From an uncultured Roseobacter sp. (GTDB taxonomy: Bacteria > Pseudomonadota > Alphaproteobacteria > Rhodobacterales > Rhodobacteraceae), in assembly GCF_947491795.1 (NCBI RefSeq), contig NZ_CANLKW010000004.1, positions 62,001-126,000 on the forward strand: DNA of 64,000 bases, in the 5' to 3' direction. The notes beneath the pieces were generated by a model. It made no database searches, was not told where the DNA came from, and worked only from the letters and a program-made list of their open reading frames with translations. A program made the position numbers and the translations under genes. Every line of letters starts with the position of its first letter. The stretch's first letter is position 1. This document shows positions 9,405-19,124 of this stretch, one piece after another.

Positions 9405-10177
9405 GATTGCTGACTTTACTGGCGTTTTTGTCTCTCAGCCCGTTGCCTCTGGCAGCGGGCTCATTTGTGGGCGACGTGATCATTCTGGGCGAGTATCACG
9501 ACAACCCGCATCACCATGCCCGCCAGGCCGAGATTGTGGCAGAGGTCGCGCCGCGTGCAATCGTTTTCGAAATGCTGACCACCAATCAGGCCGCGCGGCA
9601 CAAACCTGGCGCAGATCAAGACCGGCTGTCCGCCCTGTTCGGCTGGGAGGACAGCGGCTGGCCTTCGTTTTCGCTCTATTATCCAATCTTTGCCGCTGCC
9701 CCTGATGCGCGGGTTTTTGGAGCGGGTGTGCCGCGTGACGAGGCCCGTCAGGTCAGAGAAAGTGGGATCGCCTTTGTTTTTGGCATTGGGGCGGGCGCAT
9801 ACGGTCTGACTGATCCCCTGCCATCAGAGGAACAGGCAAGCCGCGAAGCCGAGCAGATGGCCGCGCATTGCGACGCCCTGCCCGAAACGATGCTGCCCTT
9901 TATGGTGGACTTTCAGCGGCTCCGCGATGCCCGCCTCGCCCAGAAAACGGTGCGCGCTCTGGAACTGACCGGTGGCCCGGTTGTGGTCATCACCGGCAAC
10001 GGCCATGCGCGGCGCGACCGTGGCATGCCGGTGTACCTGGAGCGGGTGAAACCGGAGGCCCGTATCGTATCACTCGGGCAGGGCGAAGAGGGCTCGGCCC
10101 CGCCGCCGGGCGATTTTGACGTGATCCGTTACGCGCCCTCCGTCGAGCGGGGAGATCCCTGCGAGGCCTTCAGATGA
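9401..10177 (+). CDS. ChaN-family haem-iron-regulated protein
   Basis: 258 residues with a Sec signal peptide (hydrophobic LLTLLAFLSLSPLPLAAG at the N-terminus). No lipobox cysteine is seen, so it is probably soluble periplasmic rather than a lipoprotein. The family motif ILGEYHDNPHHH lies at about 28-39, and the C-terminal VVITGNGHARRDRGMPVYL matches the conserved histidine segment. ChaN-like (PF04187) proteins bind haem in Campylobacter and are connected with iron uptake, but a biochemical role is uncertain. The ATG overlaps the rpoHII stop, so expression is probably tied to that sigma factor. Confidence 0.83.
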   Translation: MRLLTLLAFLSLSPLPLAAGSFVGDVIILGEYHDNPHHHARQAEIVAEVAPRAIVFEMLTTNQAARHKPGADQDRLSALFGWEDSGWPSFSLYYPIFAAAPDARVFGAGVPRDEARQVRESGIAFVFGIGAGAYGLTDPLPSEEQASREAEQMAAHCDALPETMLPFMVDFQRLRDARLAQKTVRALELTGGPVVVITGNGHARRDRGMPVYLERVKPEARIVSLGQGEEGSAPPPGDFDVIRYAPSVERGDPCEAFR

Positions 10178-10248
10178 TGTCGCCAGGGCTGGCGGTCCCT
10201 GGTCTGTCGTTTTAAGGTCCCGCAGGAGCATTCAGGAGCAGGCGTCTT

Positions 10249-11451
10249 ATGCTGGCCGGAAAACACATCCTGCTGATCATCGGTGGTGGTATCGCAGCCT
10301 TCAAATCCCTGGATCTGATCCGGCGGTTGCGCGAGCGCGGGGCAGAAGTCACTCCTGTCCTGACCAAAGCGGCGGAACAGTTCGTGACACCCTTGTCGGT
10401 CTCTGCGCTCGCCGGAAACCGGGTGTACCGCGATCTGTTTGACCTGACCGATGAAGCGGAGATGGGTCATATTCAGCTCAGCCGGGTGGCGGATCTGGTT
10501 GTCGTTGCGCCGGCAACGGCGGATCTGATGGCGAAAATGACCCATGGCCTGGCGGGTGACCTGGCCAGCACGCTTTTGCTGGCAACGGACACACCGGTAC
10601 TGATTGCACCGGCGATGAATGTCCGGATGTGGGAACACCCCGCCACACAGCGCAATCTGGTGCAGTTGCAGGCGGATGGTATCGCGGTGTCGGGCCCGGC
10701 AGAGGGCGACATGGCCTGCGGCGAGTTTGGGCCGGGCCGCATGTCTGAGCCACTGGAAATTGTTGATGCGATCAGCACCCGCCTCGCGGTGGGCCCGCTG
10801 AAAGGCAAGCGCATCCTGGTGACGTCCGGGCCCACGCATGAGCCAATCGATCCGGTGCGCTACATTGCCAACAGGTCCTCGGGCGCGCAGGGCGCGGCGA
10901 TTGCGCGTGCGCTGATGGCACGTGGTGCTTCGGTCGTCTTTGTGACCGGCCCGGCGGATGTGGCCCCCCCCGATGGCGCTGAGGTTATAAAGGTCACAAC
11001 CGCACTGGAAATGCAGCAGGCTGTCACCGCAGCGCTGCCCGCTGATGTTGCGATATTTGCCGCCGCAGTGGCGGACTGGCGTATGGCCGAAGCCAGTGAC
11101 CGAAAGCTCAAAAAATCGAAGGATGGCCTGCCCGTGCTGGTGTTTACGGAAAACCCCGACATCCTGCGCGAGGTGGCGCATTTGCAGGACGGACGCCCGG
11201 AGCTGGTTGTCGGCTTTGCCGCGGAAACAAACGATGTGGTGGAAAATGCCACGGCAAAACGCGCGCGCAAAGGCTGTGACTGGATCGTCGCGAATGATGT
11301 CTCACCGGAAACCGGCATTATGGGCGGGTCGGAAAACGCAGTCACTGTTATTGACGCAGCCGGCGCGGAAACCTGGCCGCGTATGGATAAAACCGCCGTT
11401 GCAAACCGTCTGGCTGACCGCATTGCTGATGCCCTGGCAGACCGGACCTGA
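10249..11451 (+). CDS. coaBC: Bifunctional phosphopantothenoylcysteine decarboxylase / phosphopantothenate-cysteine ligase CoaBC
   Basis: 400 residues. The N-terminal flavoprotein CoaC domain shows IIGGGIAAFKSLDLIRRLRE, VVAPATADLMAKMTHG and the active-site segment PAMNVRMWEHPATQRNL; the cysteine of PAEGDMACGEFGPGRM (near 164) is the catalytic one. The C-terminal CoaB domain begins near residue 183 (GKRILVTSGPTHEPIDPVR) and contains IANRSSGAQG and FAAAVADWR. It makes 4'-phosphopantetheine from phosphopantothenate and cysteine using CTP for coenzyme A. The next gene, dut, is six bases downstream, a frequent pairing in bacteria. Confidence 0.96.
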   Translation: MLAGKHILLIIGGGIAAFKSLDLIRRLRERGAEVTPVLTKAAEQFVTPLSVSALAGNRVYRDLFDLTDEAEMGHIQLSRVADLVVVAPATADLMAKMTHGLAGDLASTLLLATDTPVLIAPAMNVRMWEHPATQRNLVQLQADGIAVSGPAEGDMACGEFGPGRMSEPLEIVDAISTRLAVGPLKGKRILVTSGPTHEPIDPVRYIANRSSGAQGAAIARALMARGASVVFVTGPADVAPPDGAEVIKVTTALEMQQAVTAALPADVAIFAAAVADWRMAEASDRKLKKSKDGLPVLVFTENPDILREVAHLQDGRPELVVGFAAETNDVVENATAKRARKGCDWIVANDVSPETGIMGGSENAVTVIDAAGAETWPRMDKTAVANRLADRIADALADRT

Positions 11452-11457
11452 CACTAT

Positions 11458-11925
11458 GTGGAAAGCCTGCCAGTGACCGTGATCCGTATTTCGACTGCGT
11501 CCGCTGCTGGTGCGGACATGCCCCTGCCTGCCTATGAGACCGCTGGTTCCGCCGGTGCCGATCTGCGCGCGTGTCTGCCGCAGGGTCCGGTCCTGCTGCA
11601 GCCCGGCGCGCGGCAATTGATCCCTACAGGCTTTCGTATGGAAATCCCGACGGGTTATGAGGTGCAGATCCGCCCGCGTTCCGGTCTTGCGCTGAAACAC
11701 GGTGTTACGCTGCCCAACAGCCCTGGGACAATCGACAGTGACTATCGCGGCGAGGTCGGCATTATCGTGATGAATTCAGGCAATGCGGATTTTGAGATTA
11801 CCCATGGCATGCGGATCGCTCAGATGGTGGTGGCTCCGGTGGTGCAGGCGGAGTTTGTGCTCAGCGACAGCCTGTCGGATACCGCGCGCGGCCAGGGCGG
11901 TTTCGGTTCGACCGGAGGCAGCTGA
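11458..11925 (+). CDS. dut: Deoxyuridine 5'-triphosphate nucleotidohydrolase (dUTPase)
   Basis: Trimeric dUTPase of up to 155 residues, which hydrolyses dUTP to dUMP and keeps uracil out of DNA. The five family motifs are visible: [22 protein letters not shown] (the PRSG loop), [29 protein letters not shown] and the C-terminal [12 protein letters not shown]. The start is a GTG: 11458 gives the longest product, and 11473 is an alternative GTG giving a more typical N-terminus. Lies between coaBC (6 bp) and moeB (1-bp overlap of stop and start), so the three form one transcription unit. Confidence 0.95.
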   Translation: MESLPVTVIRISTASAAGADMPLPAYETAGSAGADLRACLPQGPVLLQPGARQLIPTGFRMEIPTGYEVQIRPRSGLALKHGVTLPNSPGTIDSDYRGEVGIIVMNSGNADFEITHGMRIAQMVVAPVVQAEFVLSDSLSDTARGQGGFGSTGGS

Positions 11926-12974
11926 TGGTCCTTGTTCTGTCACTTGCGGCAACCCTGTGGGGAATCGGTCACCTGATGGGTGCACCGCGTCAGGCGCGGT
12001 TCACGATGATCGGTCTGTTGTACGTGGCAGTTCTGGCATTGCATCTTGTTCTGCCCGATGGACATCCGCTGCGCGCGGCCACCGGGGAAAGTGCCGCTCT
12101 TTGGCTGATCGTCGGTGGGTTTGCTCTGATTGTATATGGATACCGCAGGGTTCTGGGGCGTCTGCGGTCCCGGGCTGCGGTCGCGGAAGAGGCAGAGAAG
12201 CCCGCGCAGGGCCGCGCACCACTGTTCAGTGAAACAGAACTGAACCGGTATGCCCGCCATATCGTGTTGCGGGAAATCGGTGGCGCGGGGCAGAAACGGC
12301 TGAAAGAGGCGCGGGTTCTTGTGATAGGTGCGGGCGGCCTTGGCGCACCGGCTTTGCAGTATCTGGCCGCAGCAGGTGTCGGCACCATCGGTGTCATTGA
12401 CGACGATGTGGTGGAAAACGCCAATCTGCAACGCCAGGTCATCCACAAAGACGCGTCCATTGGCATGCCCAAGGTGTTTTCTGCACAGGCAGAAATGGAG
12501 GCGCAGAACCCCTTTGTGACCGTGCGCCCCTATCACAGGCGTCTGAGCGCCGACATCGCGACCGATCTGTTTGGAGAATATGATCTGGTGCTGGATGGAA
12601 CAGACAATTTTAAGACGCGGTATCTGGTCAATGAAGCAGCCATGGGTGCAGGCATTCCGCTGGTATCCGGTGCGCTGAGCCAGTGGGAAGGACAGCTGAG
12701 CGTCTTTGATCCGGCACAGAATGCGCCATGTTACCGCTGCATCTTTGACACCGCACCTGCGCCGGAACTGGCCCCGTCCTGTGCCGAGGCCGGTGTGATC
12801 GGCCCGCTGCCTGGCGTGATCGGCGCAATGATGGCGGTCGAGGCCGTCAAGCTGATCACCGGTGCAGGGACGGCGCTGCGCGGCCAGATGCTGATCTATG
12901 ATGCGCTCTATGGCGAGAGCCGCCAGATTGCTGTCAAACGCCGGGCAACCTGCCCTGTCTGTGGCACCGGCTGA
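11925..12974 (+). CDS. moeB: HesA/MoeB/ThiF family adenylyltransferase with N-terminal membrane segments
   Basis: 349 residues. The first 75 or so residues hold two to three hydrophobic segments, unusual for the classical soluble MoeB. From about residue 103 it is a typical E1-like domain: RYARHIVLREIGGAGQKRL, nucleotide-binding VLVIGAGGLGAPALQYLAAA, DDDVVENANLQRQVIH, and the zinc cysteine pairs CYRC and CPVC near the C-terminus. Such proteins adenylate the C-terminal glycine of MoaD or ThiS for molybdopterin or thiamin synthesis. No moaD, moaE or thi gene is nearby, so the partner is unknown; moeB is the best guess from the Rhodobacterales context. Confidence 0.85.
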   Translation: MVLVLSLAATLWGIGHLMGAPRQARFTMIGLLYVAVLALHLVLPDGHPLRAATGESAALWLIVGGFALIVYGYRRVLGRLRSRAAVAEEAEKPAQGRAPLFSETELNRYARHIVLREIGGAGQKRLKEARVLVIGAGGLGAPALQYLAAAGVGTIGVIDDDVVENANLQRQVIHKDASIGMPKVFSAQAEMEAQNPFVTVRPYHRRLSADIATDLFGEYDLVLDGTDNFKTRYLVNEAAMGAGIPLVSGALSQWEGQLSVFDPAQNAPCYRCIFDTAPAPELAPSCAEAGVIGPLPGVIGAMMAVEAVKLITGAGTALRGQMLIYDALYGESRQIAVKRRATCPVCGTG

Positions 12975-13056
12975 CGGGGCGCGCACTCAATTTCCGCATG
13001 GCGGTTGCCGCGGGTATACTGCACTCTTGACCAGACCTTCAAAGGAGACCTGCACG

Positions 13057-15072
13057 ATGACCAATCCACTGCTCGCCGACTGGAAAACGCCTTTTCAGAT
13101 CGCTCCCTTTGACCGTATTTCCGATGCGGATTTTGCCCCTGCTCTGGAGCAGGCGCTGGCCGCACATAAGGCGGAGACCGATGCCATTGCTGCGTCCCCG
13201 GAAGCGCCGGGTTTTGCCAATACTATCGAAGCGCTGGAAGCTGCCGGGCGTGACCTGGACCGTGTCCTGTCCGTGTTCTTTACCGTCGCAGGCGCGGACA
13301 GCAACCCGGACCGCGAAGAGCTGCAAAGACAGTTTTCGCCCATGCTGTCTGCGCATTTTTCAGAAATCTCCGGCAACAAACAGCTTTTTGCCCGGGTGGC
13401 GGCTGTTTGGGAACAGCGCGACAGTCTGGCGCTGACAGACGAACAGGCGCGCGTTCTGATGCTGAGCCACCGTGGTTTCGTGCGTGCGGGTGCCGCGCTG
13501 ACCGGAAATGCCGACGCGCGTATGAAAGAGATCAAAGGTCGTCTGGCCGTCCTGGGTACGGAGTTCATCCAGAACCTGCTCGCCGACGAGCGGGACTGGT
13601 TCATGCGGCTGCAAGAGGCCGATCTGGAGGGACTTCCCGATTTTGTTGTAAGCGCTGCGCGCGCTGCCGGGTCCGAAAAGGGTGCCGATGGGCCTGTAGT
13701 TACGCTGTCACGTTCGCTGATCGTGCCGTTTTTGCAGTTTTCTCCCCGCCGCGATCTGAGAGAAGCAGCCTTTCGCGCCTGGGCCGCAAGAGGCGCAAAC
13801 GGCGGCAGGACAGACAACCGTGGCATCGCGGCTGAAATCCTGTCGCTCCGGGAGGAGCGGGCGCGGCTGTTGGGGTACGACTCCTTTGCGGCCTACAAGC
13901 TGGAAACGGAAATGGCCAAAACGCCCGGCGCCGTACGCGATCTGCTTATGGCGGTCTGGGAGCCGGCCCGTGCACAGGCAGAGGCGGACGCGGCCGTACT
14001 GACGGATATGATGAAAGCCGATGGTGTGAACGACGCGCTGGCCCCCTGGGACTGGCGCTACTATGCGGAAAAAAGACGCGCCGCCGAACACGATCTTGAT
14101 GAGGCTGCGCTGAAACCCTATTTCCAGCTGGACCGGATGATAGATGCCTCCTTTGCCTGTGCGTCGCGCCTCTTTGGCGTGGAGTTCAGCCCGCTGGATG
14201 TCCCCCTGTATCACCCCGACTGCCGCGCCTGGGAGGTCACGCGCAACGGCGAGCACATCGCGGTTTTCATCGGCGACTATTTCGCGCGCGGATCAAAGCG
14301 TTCGGGTGCCTGGTGTTCGGCCATGCGCTCACAGTCCCGTTTCCCGGATGTGCAGCGCCCGGTCGTGATCAACGTCTGTAACTTTGCCAAGGGCGATCCG
14401 GCGCTTTTGTCCTATGACGACGCGCGCACGCTTTTTCACGAGTTTGGCCATGCGCTGCACCAGATGCTGTCTGACGTGACCTATGAAAGCGTCTCTGGCA
14501 CCTCTGTTGCACGCGACTTTGTCGAATTGCCCAGCCAGCTGTACGAACACTGGCTGGAGGTGCCTGAAGTGCTGGGAGAGTTTGCCACCCATGCACAGAC
14601 CGGCGCGCCGATGCCAGCCGATATGCTGGACAAGGTTCTGGGGGCCGCCAATTTTGATATGGGGTTCCAGACGGTGGAATACGTGGCCTCCGCCCTGGTG
14701 GATCTGGCGTTCCACGATGGCCCGGCCCCGTCCGACCCGATGGAGCGACAGCGCGAGATCCTTGAGGAGCTCGGAATGCCCGCCGCCATAACCATGCGAC
14801 ACGCAACACCGCATTTTGCGCATGTCTTTGCCGGGGACGGATATTCGAGCGGGTACTACAGCTACATGTGGTCCGAGGTGATGGACGCCGACGCCTTTGC
14901 TGCTTTTGAGGAGGCCGGATCAGCCTTTGATCCCGGGCGCGCAGAAGCGCTTGAAAAGCATATCCTGTCCACCGGCGGAAGCCGTGACGCAGCCGAGCTT
15001 TATACGGCCTTCCGCGGGCGGTTGCCCGGTGTCGACGCGCTTTTGAAAGGGCGGGGCCTGGCGGCAGAATAG
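13057..15072 (+). CDS. M3 family oligopeptidase (Dcp/PrlC type)
   Basis: 671-residue zinc peptidase. The ATG at 13057 has AAAGGAGA nine bases upstream and begins TNPLLADWKTPFQIAPFDRI, the usual N-terminus; the frame is open further up but that part reads through the moeB end. The catalytic motif HEFGH is at 461-465 (LFHEFGHALHQML), followed by the third ligand region with SQLYEHWL. Length and motifs fit peptidyl-dipeptidase Dcp or oligopeptidase A, cytoplasmic enzymes that recycle short peptides. Which of the two cannot be decided here. Convergent with the next gene, only four bases between stops. Confidence 0.93.
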   Translation: MTNPLLADWKTPFQIAPFDRISDADFAPALEQALAAHKAETDAIAASPEAPGFANTIEALEAAGRDLDRVLSVFFTVAGADSNPDREELQRQFSPMLSAHFSEISGNKQLFARVAAVWEQRDSLALTDEQARVLMLSHRGFVRAGAALTGNADARMKEIKGRLAVLGTEFIQNLLADERDWFMRLQEADLEGLPDFVVSAARAAGSEKGADGPVVTLSRSLIVPFLQFSPRRDLREAAFRAWAARGANGGRTDNRGIAAEILSLREERARLLGYDSFAAYKLETEMAKTPGAVRDLLMAVWEPARAQAEADAAVLTDMMKADGVNDALAPWDWRYYAEKRRAAEHDLDEAALKPYFQLDRMIDASFACASRLFGVEFSPLDVPLYHPDCRAWEVTRNGEHIAVFIGDYFARGSKRSGAWCSAMRSQSRFPDVQRPVVINVCNFAKGDPALLSYDDARTLFHEFGHALHQMLSDVTYESVSGTSVARDFVELPSQLYEHWLEVPEVLGEFATHAQTGAPMPADMLDKVLGAANFDMGFQTVEYVASALVDLAFHDGPAPSDPMERQREILEELGMPAAITMRHATPHFAHVFAGDGYSSGYYSYMWSEVMDADAFAAFEEAGSAFDPGRAEALEKHILSTGGSRDAAELYTAFRGRLPGVDALLKGRGLAAE

Positions 15073-15076
15073 GTGC

Positions 15077-16009
15077 TCAGTAGCCGCGTTCCCGGTCCAC
15101 CAGATTAACAAAGGGCTCACCTGCTTCGCCCCGGCGTATGTTTTCAGCGATCACTTCCGAGGCCGTTCTGGCCCGTGTCTCCGCGGCGATATGCGGGGTC
15201 ACTGTGATTCTCGGGTGCGCCCAGAAAGGATGCTCCACAGGCAGCGGCTCCACCCGGAAAACGTCCAGCGTAGCATGGGCAATGCTACCGTTGTCCAAAG
15301 CCCCGATGAGTGCATCATCATCGATCAGCGGCCCGCGGCCCGGATTAATGATGAAAGCACCCTTGGGCATGAGGGACAGCCTGCGTGCATCCAGCGTGTT
15401 CTCGGTCGCAGGCGTATCCGGCAGAAGCAGGACAAGTATCTCAGCCCGGCAAAGCTCGGCGTCCAGACCGGTGTCGCCATGAAAGGTGTCGATGCCGGGT
15501 ATGCTTTTGGGACTGCGGCTCCAGCCGCTGACGTCGAACCCCAGCGAAACAAGTGTGCGGGCCACAGATGTTCCGAGCGCGCCAAGCCCGAGAATGCAGA
15601 CGCGGCGCTCTTCTGCCAGCGGTGGTACAACAGGCTCCCACGCGCCGCTCTGATCCAGGATATGCCGGTCCATGCCAAGGTGATGGCGCAGCACATGCCC
15701 GGTTACCCATTCGGTCATCGACCGCGTCATGCCCGGGTCCACCATCCGCGCCAGCGGCTGCGTCAGGGTTTTGTTGCCCACGATGGCCTCGACACCCGCC
15801 CAGAGGTTCAGCACTGCCTTGGTGCGGGTGTAGGGCGTGAAATCCTGCAGTTCCGAATTCGGGGCATAGACGATATAGTCAACATCCTGCGGTGGGATAT
15901 CCAGCGCAAGCCTCGCGTCCAGACCAGCATCCCGAAAGGCGGCAAGCAGGGTCGGCTCGTAGGTGGACCAGCGGTCCTCTGTGGCCGCGAAAAGAACGTT
16001 CAGGGGCAT
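15077..16009 (-). CDS. Glyoxylate/hydroxypyruvate reductase A-like 2-hydroxyacid dehydrogenase
   Basis: NAD(P)-dependent D-2-hydroxyacid dehydrogenase, 310 residues from the ATG at 16009, which lies seven bases after the rodA stop; an in-frame ATG at 16036 would overlap rodA. Dinucleotide motif LGLGALGTSVARTL near residue 140, the catalytic Arg in NPGRGPLID, and the Glu/His pair in VEPLPVEHPFW...PHIAAETR. The N-terminal stretch (VLFAATEDRWSTYEP) is like GhrA of the glyoxylate/hydroxypyruvate reductase group. It is the last gene of the mre-rod operon, with no known functional link to cell shape. Confidence 0.88.
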   Translation of the reverse strand: MPLNVLFAATEDRWSTYEPTLLAAFRDAGLDARLALDIPPQDVDYIVYAPNSELQDFTPYTRTKAVLNLWAGVEAIVGNKTLTQPLARMVDPGMTRSMTEWVTGHVLRHHLGMDRHILDQSGAWEPVVPPLAEERRVCILGLGALGTSVARTLVSLGFDVSGWSRSPKSIPGIDTFHGDTGLDAELCRAEILVLLLPDTPATENTLDARRLSLMPKGAFIINPGRGPLIDDDALIGALDNGSIAHATLDVFRVEPLPVEHPFWAHPRITVTPHIAAETRARTASEVIAENIRRGEAGEPFVNLVDRERGY

Positions 16010-16016
16010 GGCGGTC

Positions 16017-17156
16017 CTATCTGGGTCTGTGAACATGTGCGCTCTGCATCAGGCCAAAAGCCAGCAGCAGAACCAGCATCGCAGAGCCGCCGAAACTCAC
16101 AAGCGGCAGAGGCACGCCGACGACCGGGGCCAGCCCCATGACCATCGACATGTTCACTGCAAAGAACAGAAAGAAGTTCAGCGCGATGCCCAGGGTGAGC
16201 AGCGAGGAGAAACGATCCTTGTTTGTCAGGGCAGACCAGACACAGAACACGATAATCAGCGCGTAGAGCGCCAGCAGCGACAGCCCGCCGACAAAACCGA
16301 ATTCCTCTGCCAGGGTGGTAAAGATGAAATCGGTGTGTTTTTCCGGCAAAAAGTTCAGACGGCTTTGCGTGCCCTGCATAAAGCCGCGTCCGGTCCAGCC
16401 ACCAGAGCCCAGTGCGATCTTGGACTGTGTAATGTGATAGCCCGCGCCAAGCGGGTCGGAGCTGGGATCAAGGAACGTATCGATGCGCCTGTACTGATAG
16501 TCTTTCAGGAGTTGCCAGGATGTCCCCCGCGACTGAAAAACAGCTGTAACCAGACCAATCCCGCTGGCGATGACCGCGCCGAAATACGCCCAGTGCACGC
16601 CAGCCAGAAACATCAGCCCGCCGCCCGCTGCGAGCAGCAGGATAGACGTCCCCAGATCCGGTTGTCGCAGGACCAGAAAGACAGGTATCAGGATGAGAAT
16701 GACCGGCAGCAACACCCAGAAGGGGTGCGAAATGCGCCTGGCAGGCAGCCAGTCGTAGTAAGCAGCAAGAAACATCACAAGGGTGATTTTCATCAGCTCA
16801 GAGGGTTGAAGGCGCATAAATCCAAGGTCAATCCAGCGCTGTGCGCCCATCCCGACCGTGCCGAAAAGCTCAACCGCGACCAGCAGAACCAGAGTGCCAA
16901 GGTACGCGAGCCCCGACAGGCTGCGCCAGAACCAGATCGGCACCATAGCCACCATGATCATCATCACAAAGCCCACGGCAAAGCGTTTCATCTGTGGTTC
17001 CGCCCAGGGGCTGAAGGAGCCGCCTGCAACGGAATAGAGCATCAGAAATCCGACCCCGGCCACAGAGGCCAGCAACAGCGCCACCGCCCAGTTCAGATGG
17101 AAAATCTTGCGAAACCCTGTGGGCGCGGTTTTGACGGCATACTCGAGATAGCTCAT
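16017..17156 (-). CDS. rodA: Rod-shape SEDS glycosyltransferase RodA
   Basis: 379-residue SEDS-family membrane protein with about ten transmembrane segments. It polymerises lipid II glycan strands for lateral wall growth with its partner PBP2. Conserved stretches: the N-terminal HLNWAVALLLASVAGVGFLMLYS, RWIDLGFMRLQPSELMKI, RQPDLGTSILLLAAG and the C-terminal GVPLPLVSFGGSAML. The start overlaps the PBP2 stop by four bases, so the two are translationally coupled. Confidence 0.96.
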   Translation of the reverse strand: MSYLEYAVKTAPTGFRKIFHLNWAVALLLASVAGVGFLMLYSVAGGSFSPWAEPQMKRFAVGFVMMIMVAMVPIWFWRSLSGLAYLGTLVLLVAVELFGTVGMGAQRWIDLGFMRLQPSELMKITLVMFLAAYYDWLPARRISHPFWVLLPVILILIPVFLVLRQPDLGTSILLLAAGGGLMFLAGVHWAYFGAVIASGIGLVTAVFQSRGTSWQLLKDYQYRRIDTFLDPSSDPLGAGYHITQSKIALGSGGWTGRGFMQGTQSRLNFLPEKHTDFIFTTLAEEFGFVGGLSLLALYALIIVFCVWSALTNKDRFSSLLTLGIALNFFLFFAVNMSMVMGLAPVVGVPLPLVSFGGSAMLVLLLAFGLMQSAHVHRPR

Positions 17157-19096
17157 GCCTGATCCTGTCCGGGTACCGAGACCAGAGGCTGGGCGTCGCG
17201 CAGACGCTCCTGTTGTTCTGTGATGCGTTCGCGGTCCTTGGCAGGATAGGCCTCGACCGGGGGTGGCCCGCCATAAAGCGCCTGCAGGGTGATGTCGCGC
17301 GCGATCGGGGCAGCTGCTTTGGATCCGCCGCCGCCATGTTCGACAATCACCGCAACCGCATATTTCGGCTTGTCGTAAGGCGCGAAGTTTACAAACAGCG
17401 CATGGTCGCGCCGCTCCCAGGGCAGGTCCTCGTTCCGGATAACCCCGGCACGCCGCTCTGCTGCGGTGATGTTGCGGACCTGGCTGGTGCCTGTTTTGCC
17501 GGCCATGCGCATTTCTTCCTCTATGATCCGGGAGCCATAGGCCGTACCGCGCCGGTCGTTCACAACCTCGAACATCGCTTTGCGCATTTTGCGCAGGTTA
17601 TTGTCGTTGATCCCCAGTGGCTCCCCCCCTTTCAGCGGTTCCTCGACACCATCTACGGATTTGATCAGACGTGGCTCCACCGCACGTCCGGTCGCGATCC
17701 GGGCCGTCATCACGGCAAGTTGCATAGGTGACGCCAGCATAAAGCCCTGGCCGATGGACACGTTGACGGTATCGCCCACGCGCCAGCTCTGACCGTAGGT
17801 CTGGGCCTTCCACTCCATATCTGGAGCCAGGCCTTTGGCCACTGCAGACATCGGTACATCATGTTTGATGCCCAGGCCGAATTTGCGGGCCATATCCGAA
17901 ATGCGCTCGATACCGACCTTCACAGCCAGATCGTAGTAGTAAACATCGCAGGACCGTTTCAAAGACGTTTCCAGATCAACCCAGCCGTGGCCTGCGCGCT
18001 TCCAACAGTGGAACCGGCGACCGGAGACCTCCAGATGCCCCGGGCAATAGGCGGTGTCATCGGGGCCAATCAGCCCGGCCTCCAGCCCGGCCATGGCTGT
18101 GATCATCTTGAACGTCGAGCCGGGCGGATAAACGCCCTGTACGGTTTTGCTCGCAAGAGGGCGGTATTTGTTGGCGGTCAGTTCGCCGTAGTCCCTGGAG
18201 GAGATGCCGCGTACGAAAAGGTTCGGATCAAATGTTGGTGCCGAGGAGCAGGCCACCAGGTCACCGCTTTCGCAATCCATGACCACAGCGCTGGCGCTTT
18301 CGCCATCGAGGCGCGCCTGAACATAGCCCTGAAGCTTGGCATCGATGGTCAGTTGCAGATCAGACCCGGGGATGCCTTCGCGCCTGTCCAGTTCGCGCAT
18401 CACGCGGCCGGTGGCATTTACCTCGACCCGTTTGGCACCGGCCTTGCCCCGCAGCAAAGGCTCCAGCTTGGTTTCCACACCAACCTTGCCGATCTGGAAA
18501 CGCGGGATCATCAGAACCGGTTCGGGGTCCTCGATCTTGGAAAGGTCATAGTCGGATACCGGCCCGACATAGCCCAGAACATGTGCAAAATCAGAACCCT
18601 GCGGGTAAATCCGGCTCAGCCCGACCTCCGGCGTGACCCCTGGCAGAGCAGGTGCGTTGACAGACACCCGGCTGATGTCATCCCAGGTGACATCCGATGC
18701 AATCGTGACCGGCAGAAACGGCGCGGAACGGCGCATCTCTTCTTTCACGCGGGTGATGGTTTCTGCGTCCAGTTTGATGATCTGCGAAAGGCGTTCCAGC
18801 ACGGCGTCAACGTCGCCCGCGTCTTCGCGCACGATGACAATACGGTAAGAAGGCGCGTTGCGGGCAAGGCTCAGACCGTTCCGGTCGAACACCTCTCCCC
18901 GGGACGGCGGTATCAGCCGGATGTTGATCCTGTTCTCCTCGGCCAGCAGGCGGAACTGATCGGCCTGATCGACCTGGAGAAACTGCATCCGGGCAGCCAG
19001 ACCGCCAACAAAAGCAAGCTGCGCACCACCGAGCAATGCGGCACGGCGCGACAGTTTACGATGAGTGTCATCCGTTTCAGCGCGGGTGCGTTTCAT
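17153..19096 (-). CDS. mrdA: Penicillin-binding protein 2 (peptidoglycan D,D-transpeptidase MrdA)
   Basis: 647-residue class B penicillin-binding protein of the elongasome, crosslinking glycan made by RodA. A short cytoplasmic tail and one transmembrane helix (near residues 17-35) precede the pedestal domain and the transpeptidase domain. Active-site motifs: STFK (in GVYPPGSTFKMITAM), SCD (in KRSCDVYYYDLA, the SxN/D position) and KTGT (AGKTGTSQV). Length and order are normal. Part of mreB-mreC-mreD-mrdA-rodA on the minus strand. Confidence 0.96.
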   Translation of the reverse strand: MKRTRAETDDTHRKLSRRAALLGGAQLAFVGGLAARMQFLQVDQADQFRLLAEENRINIRLIPPSRGEVFDRNGLSLARNAPSYRIVIVREDAGDVDAVLERLSQIIKLDAETITRVKEEMRRSAPFLPVTIASDVTWDDISRVSVNAPALPGVTPEVGLSRIYPQGSDFAHVLGYVGPVSDYDLSKIEDPEPVLMIPRFQIGKVGVETKLEPLLRGKAGAKRVEVNATGRVMRELDRREGIPGSDLQLTIDAKLQGYVQARLDGESASAVVMDCESGDLVACSSAPTFDPNLFVRGISSRDYGELTANKYRPLASKTVQGVYPPGSTFKMITAMAGLEAGLIGPDDTAYCPGHLEVSGRRFHCWKRAGHGWVDLETSLKRSCDVYYYDLAVKVGIERISDMARKFGLGIKHDVPMSAVAKGLAPDMEWKAQTYGQSWRVGDTVNVSIGQGFMLASPMQLAVMTARIATGRAVEPRLIKSVDGVEEPLKGGEPLGINDNNLRKMRKAMFEVVNDRRGTAYGSRIIEEEMRMAGKTGTSQVRNITAAERRAGVIRNEDLPWERRDHALFVNFAPYDKPKYAVAVIVEHGGGGSKAAAPIARDITLQALYGGPPPVEAYPAKDRERITEQQERLRDAQPLVSVPGQDQA

Positions 19097-19124
19097 GATC
19101 TGTCTCCGCCCGGGTCTGTCGTAA

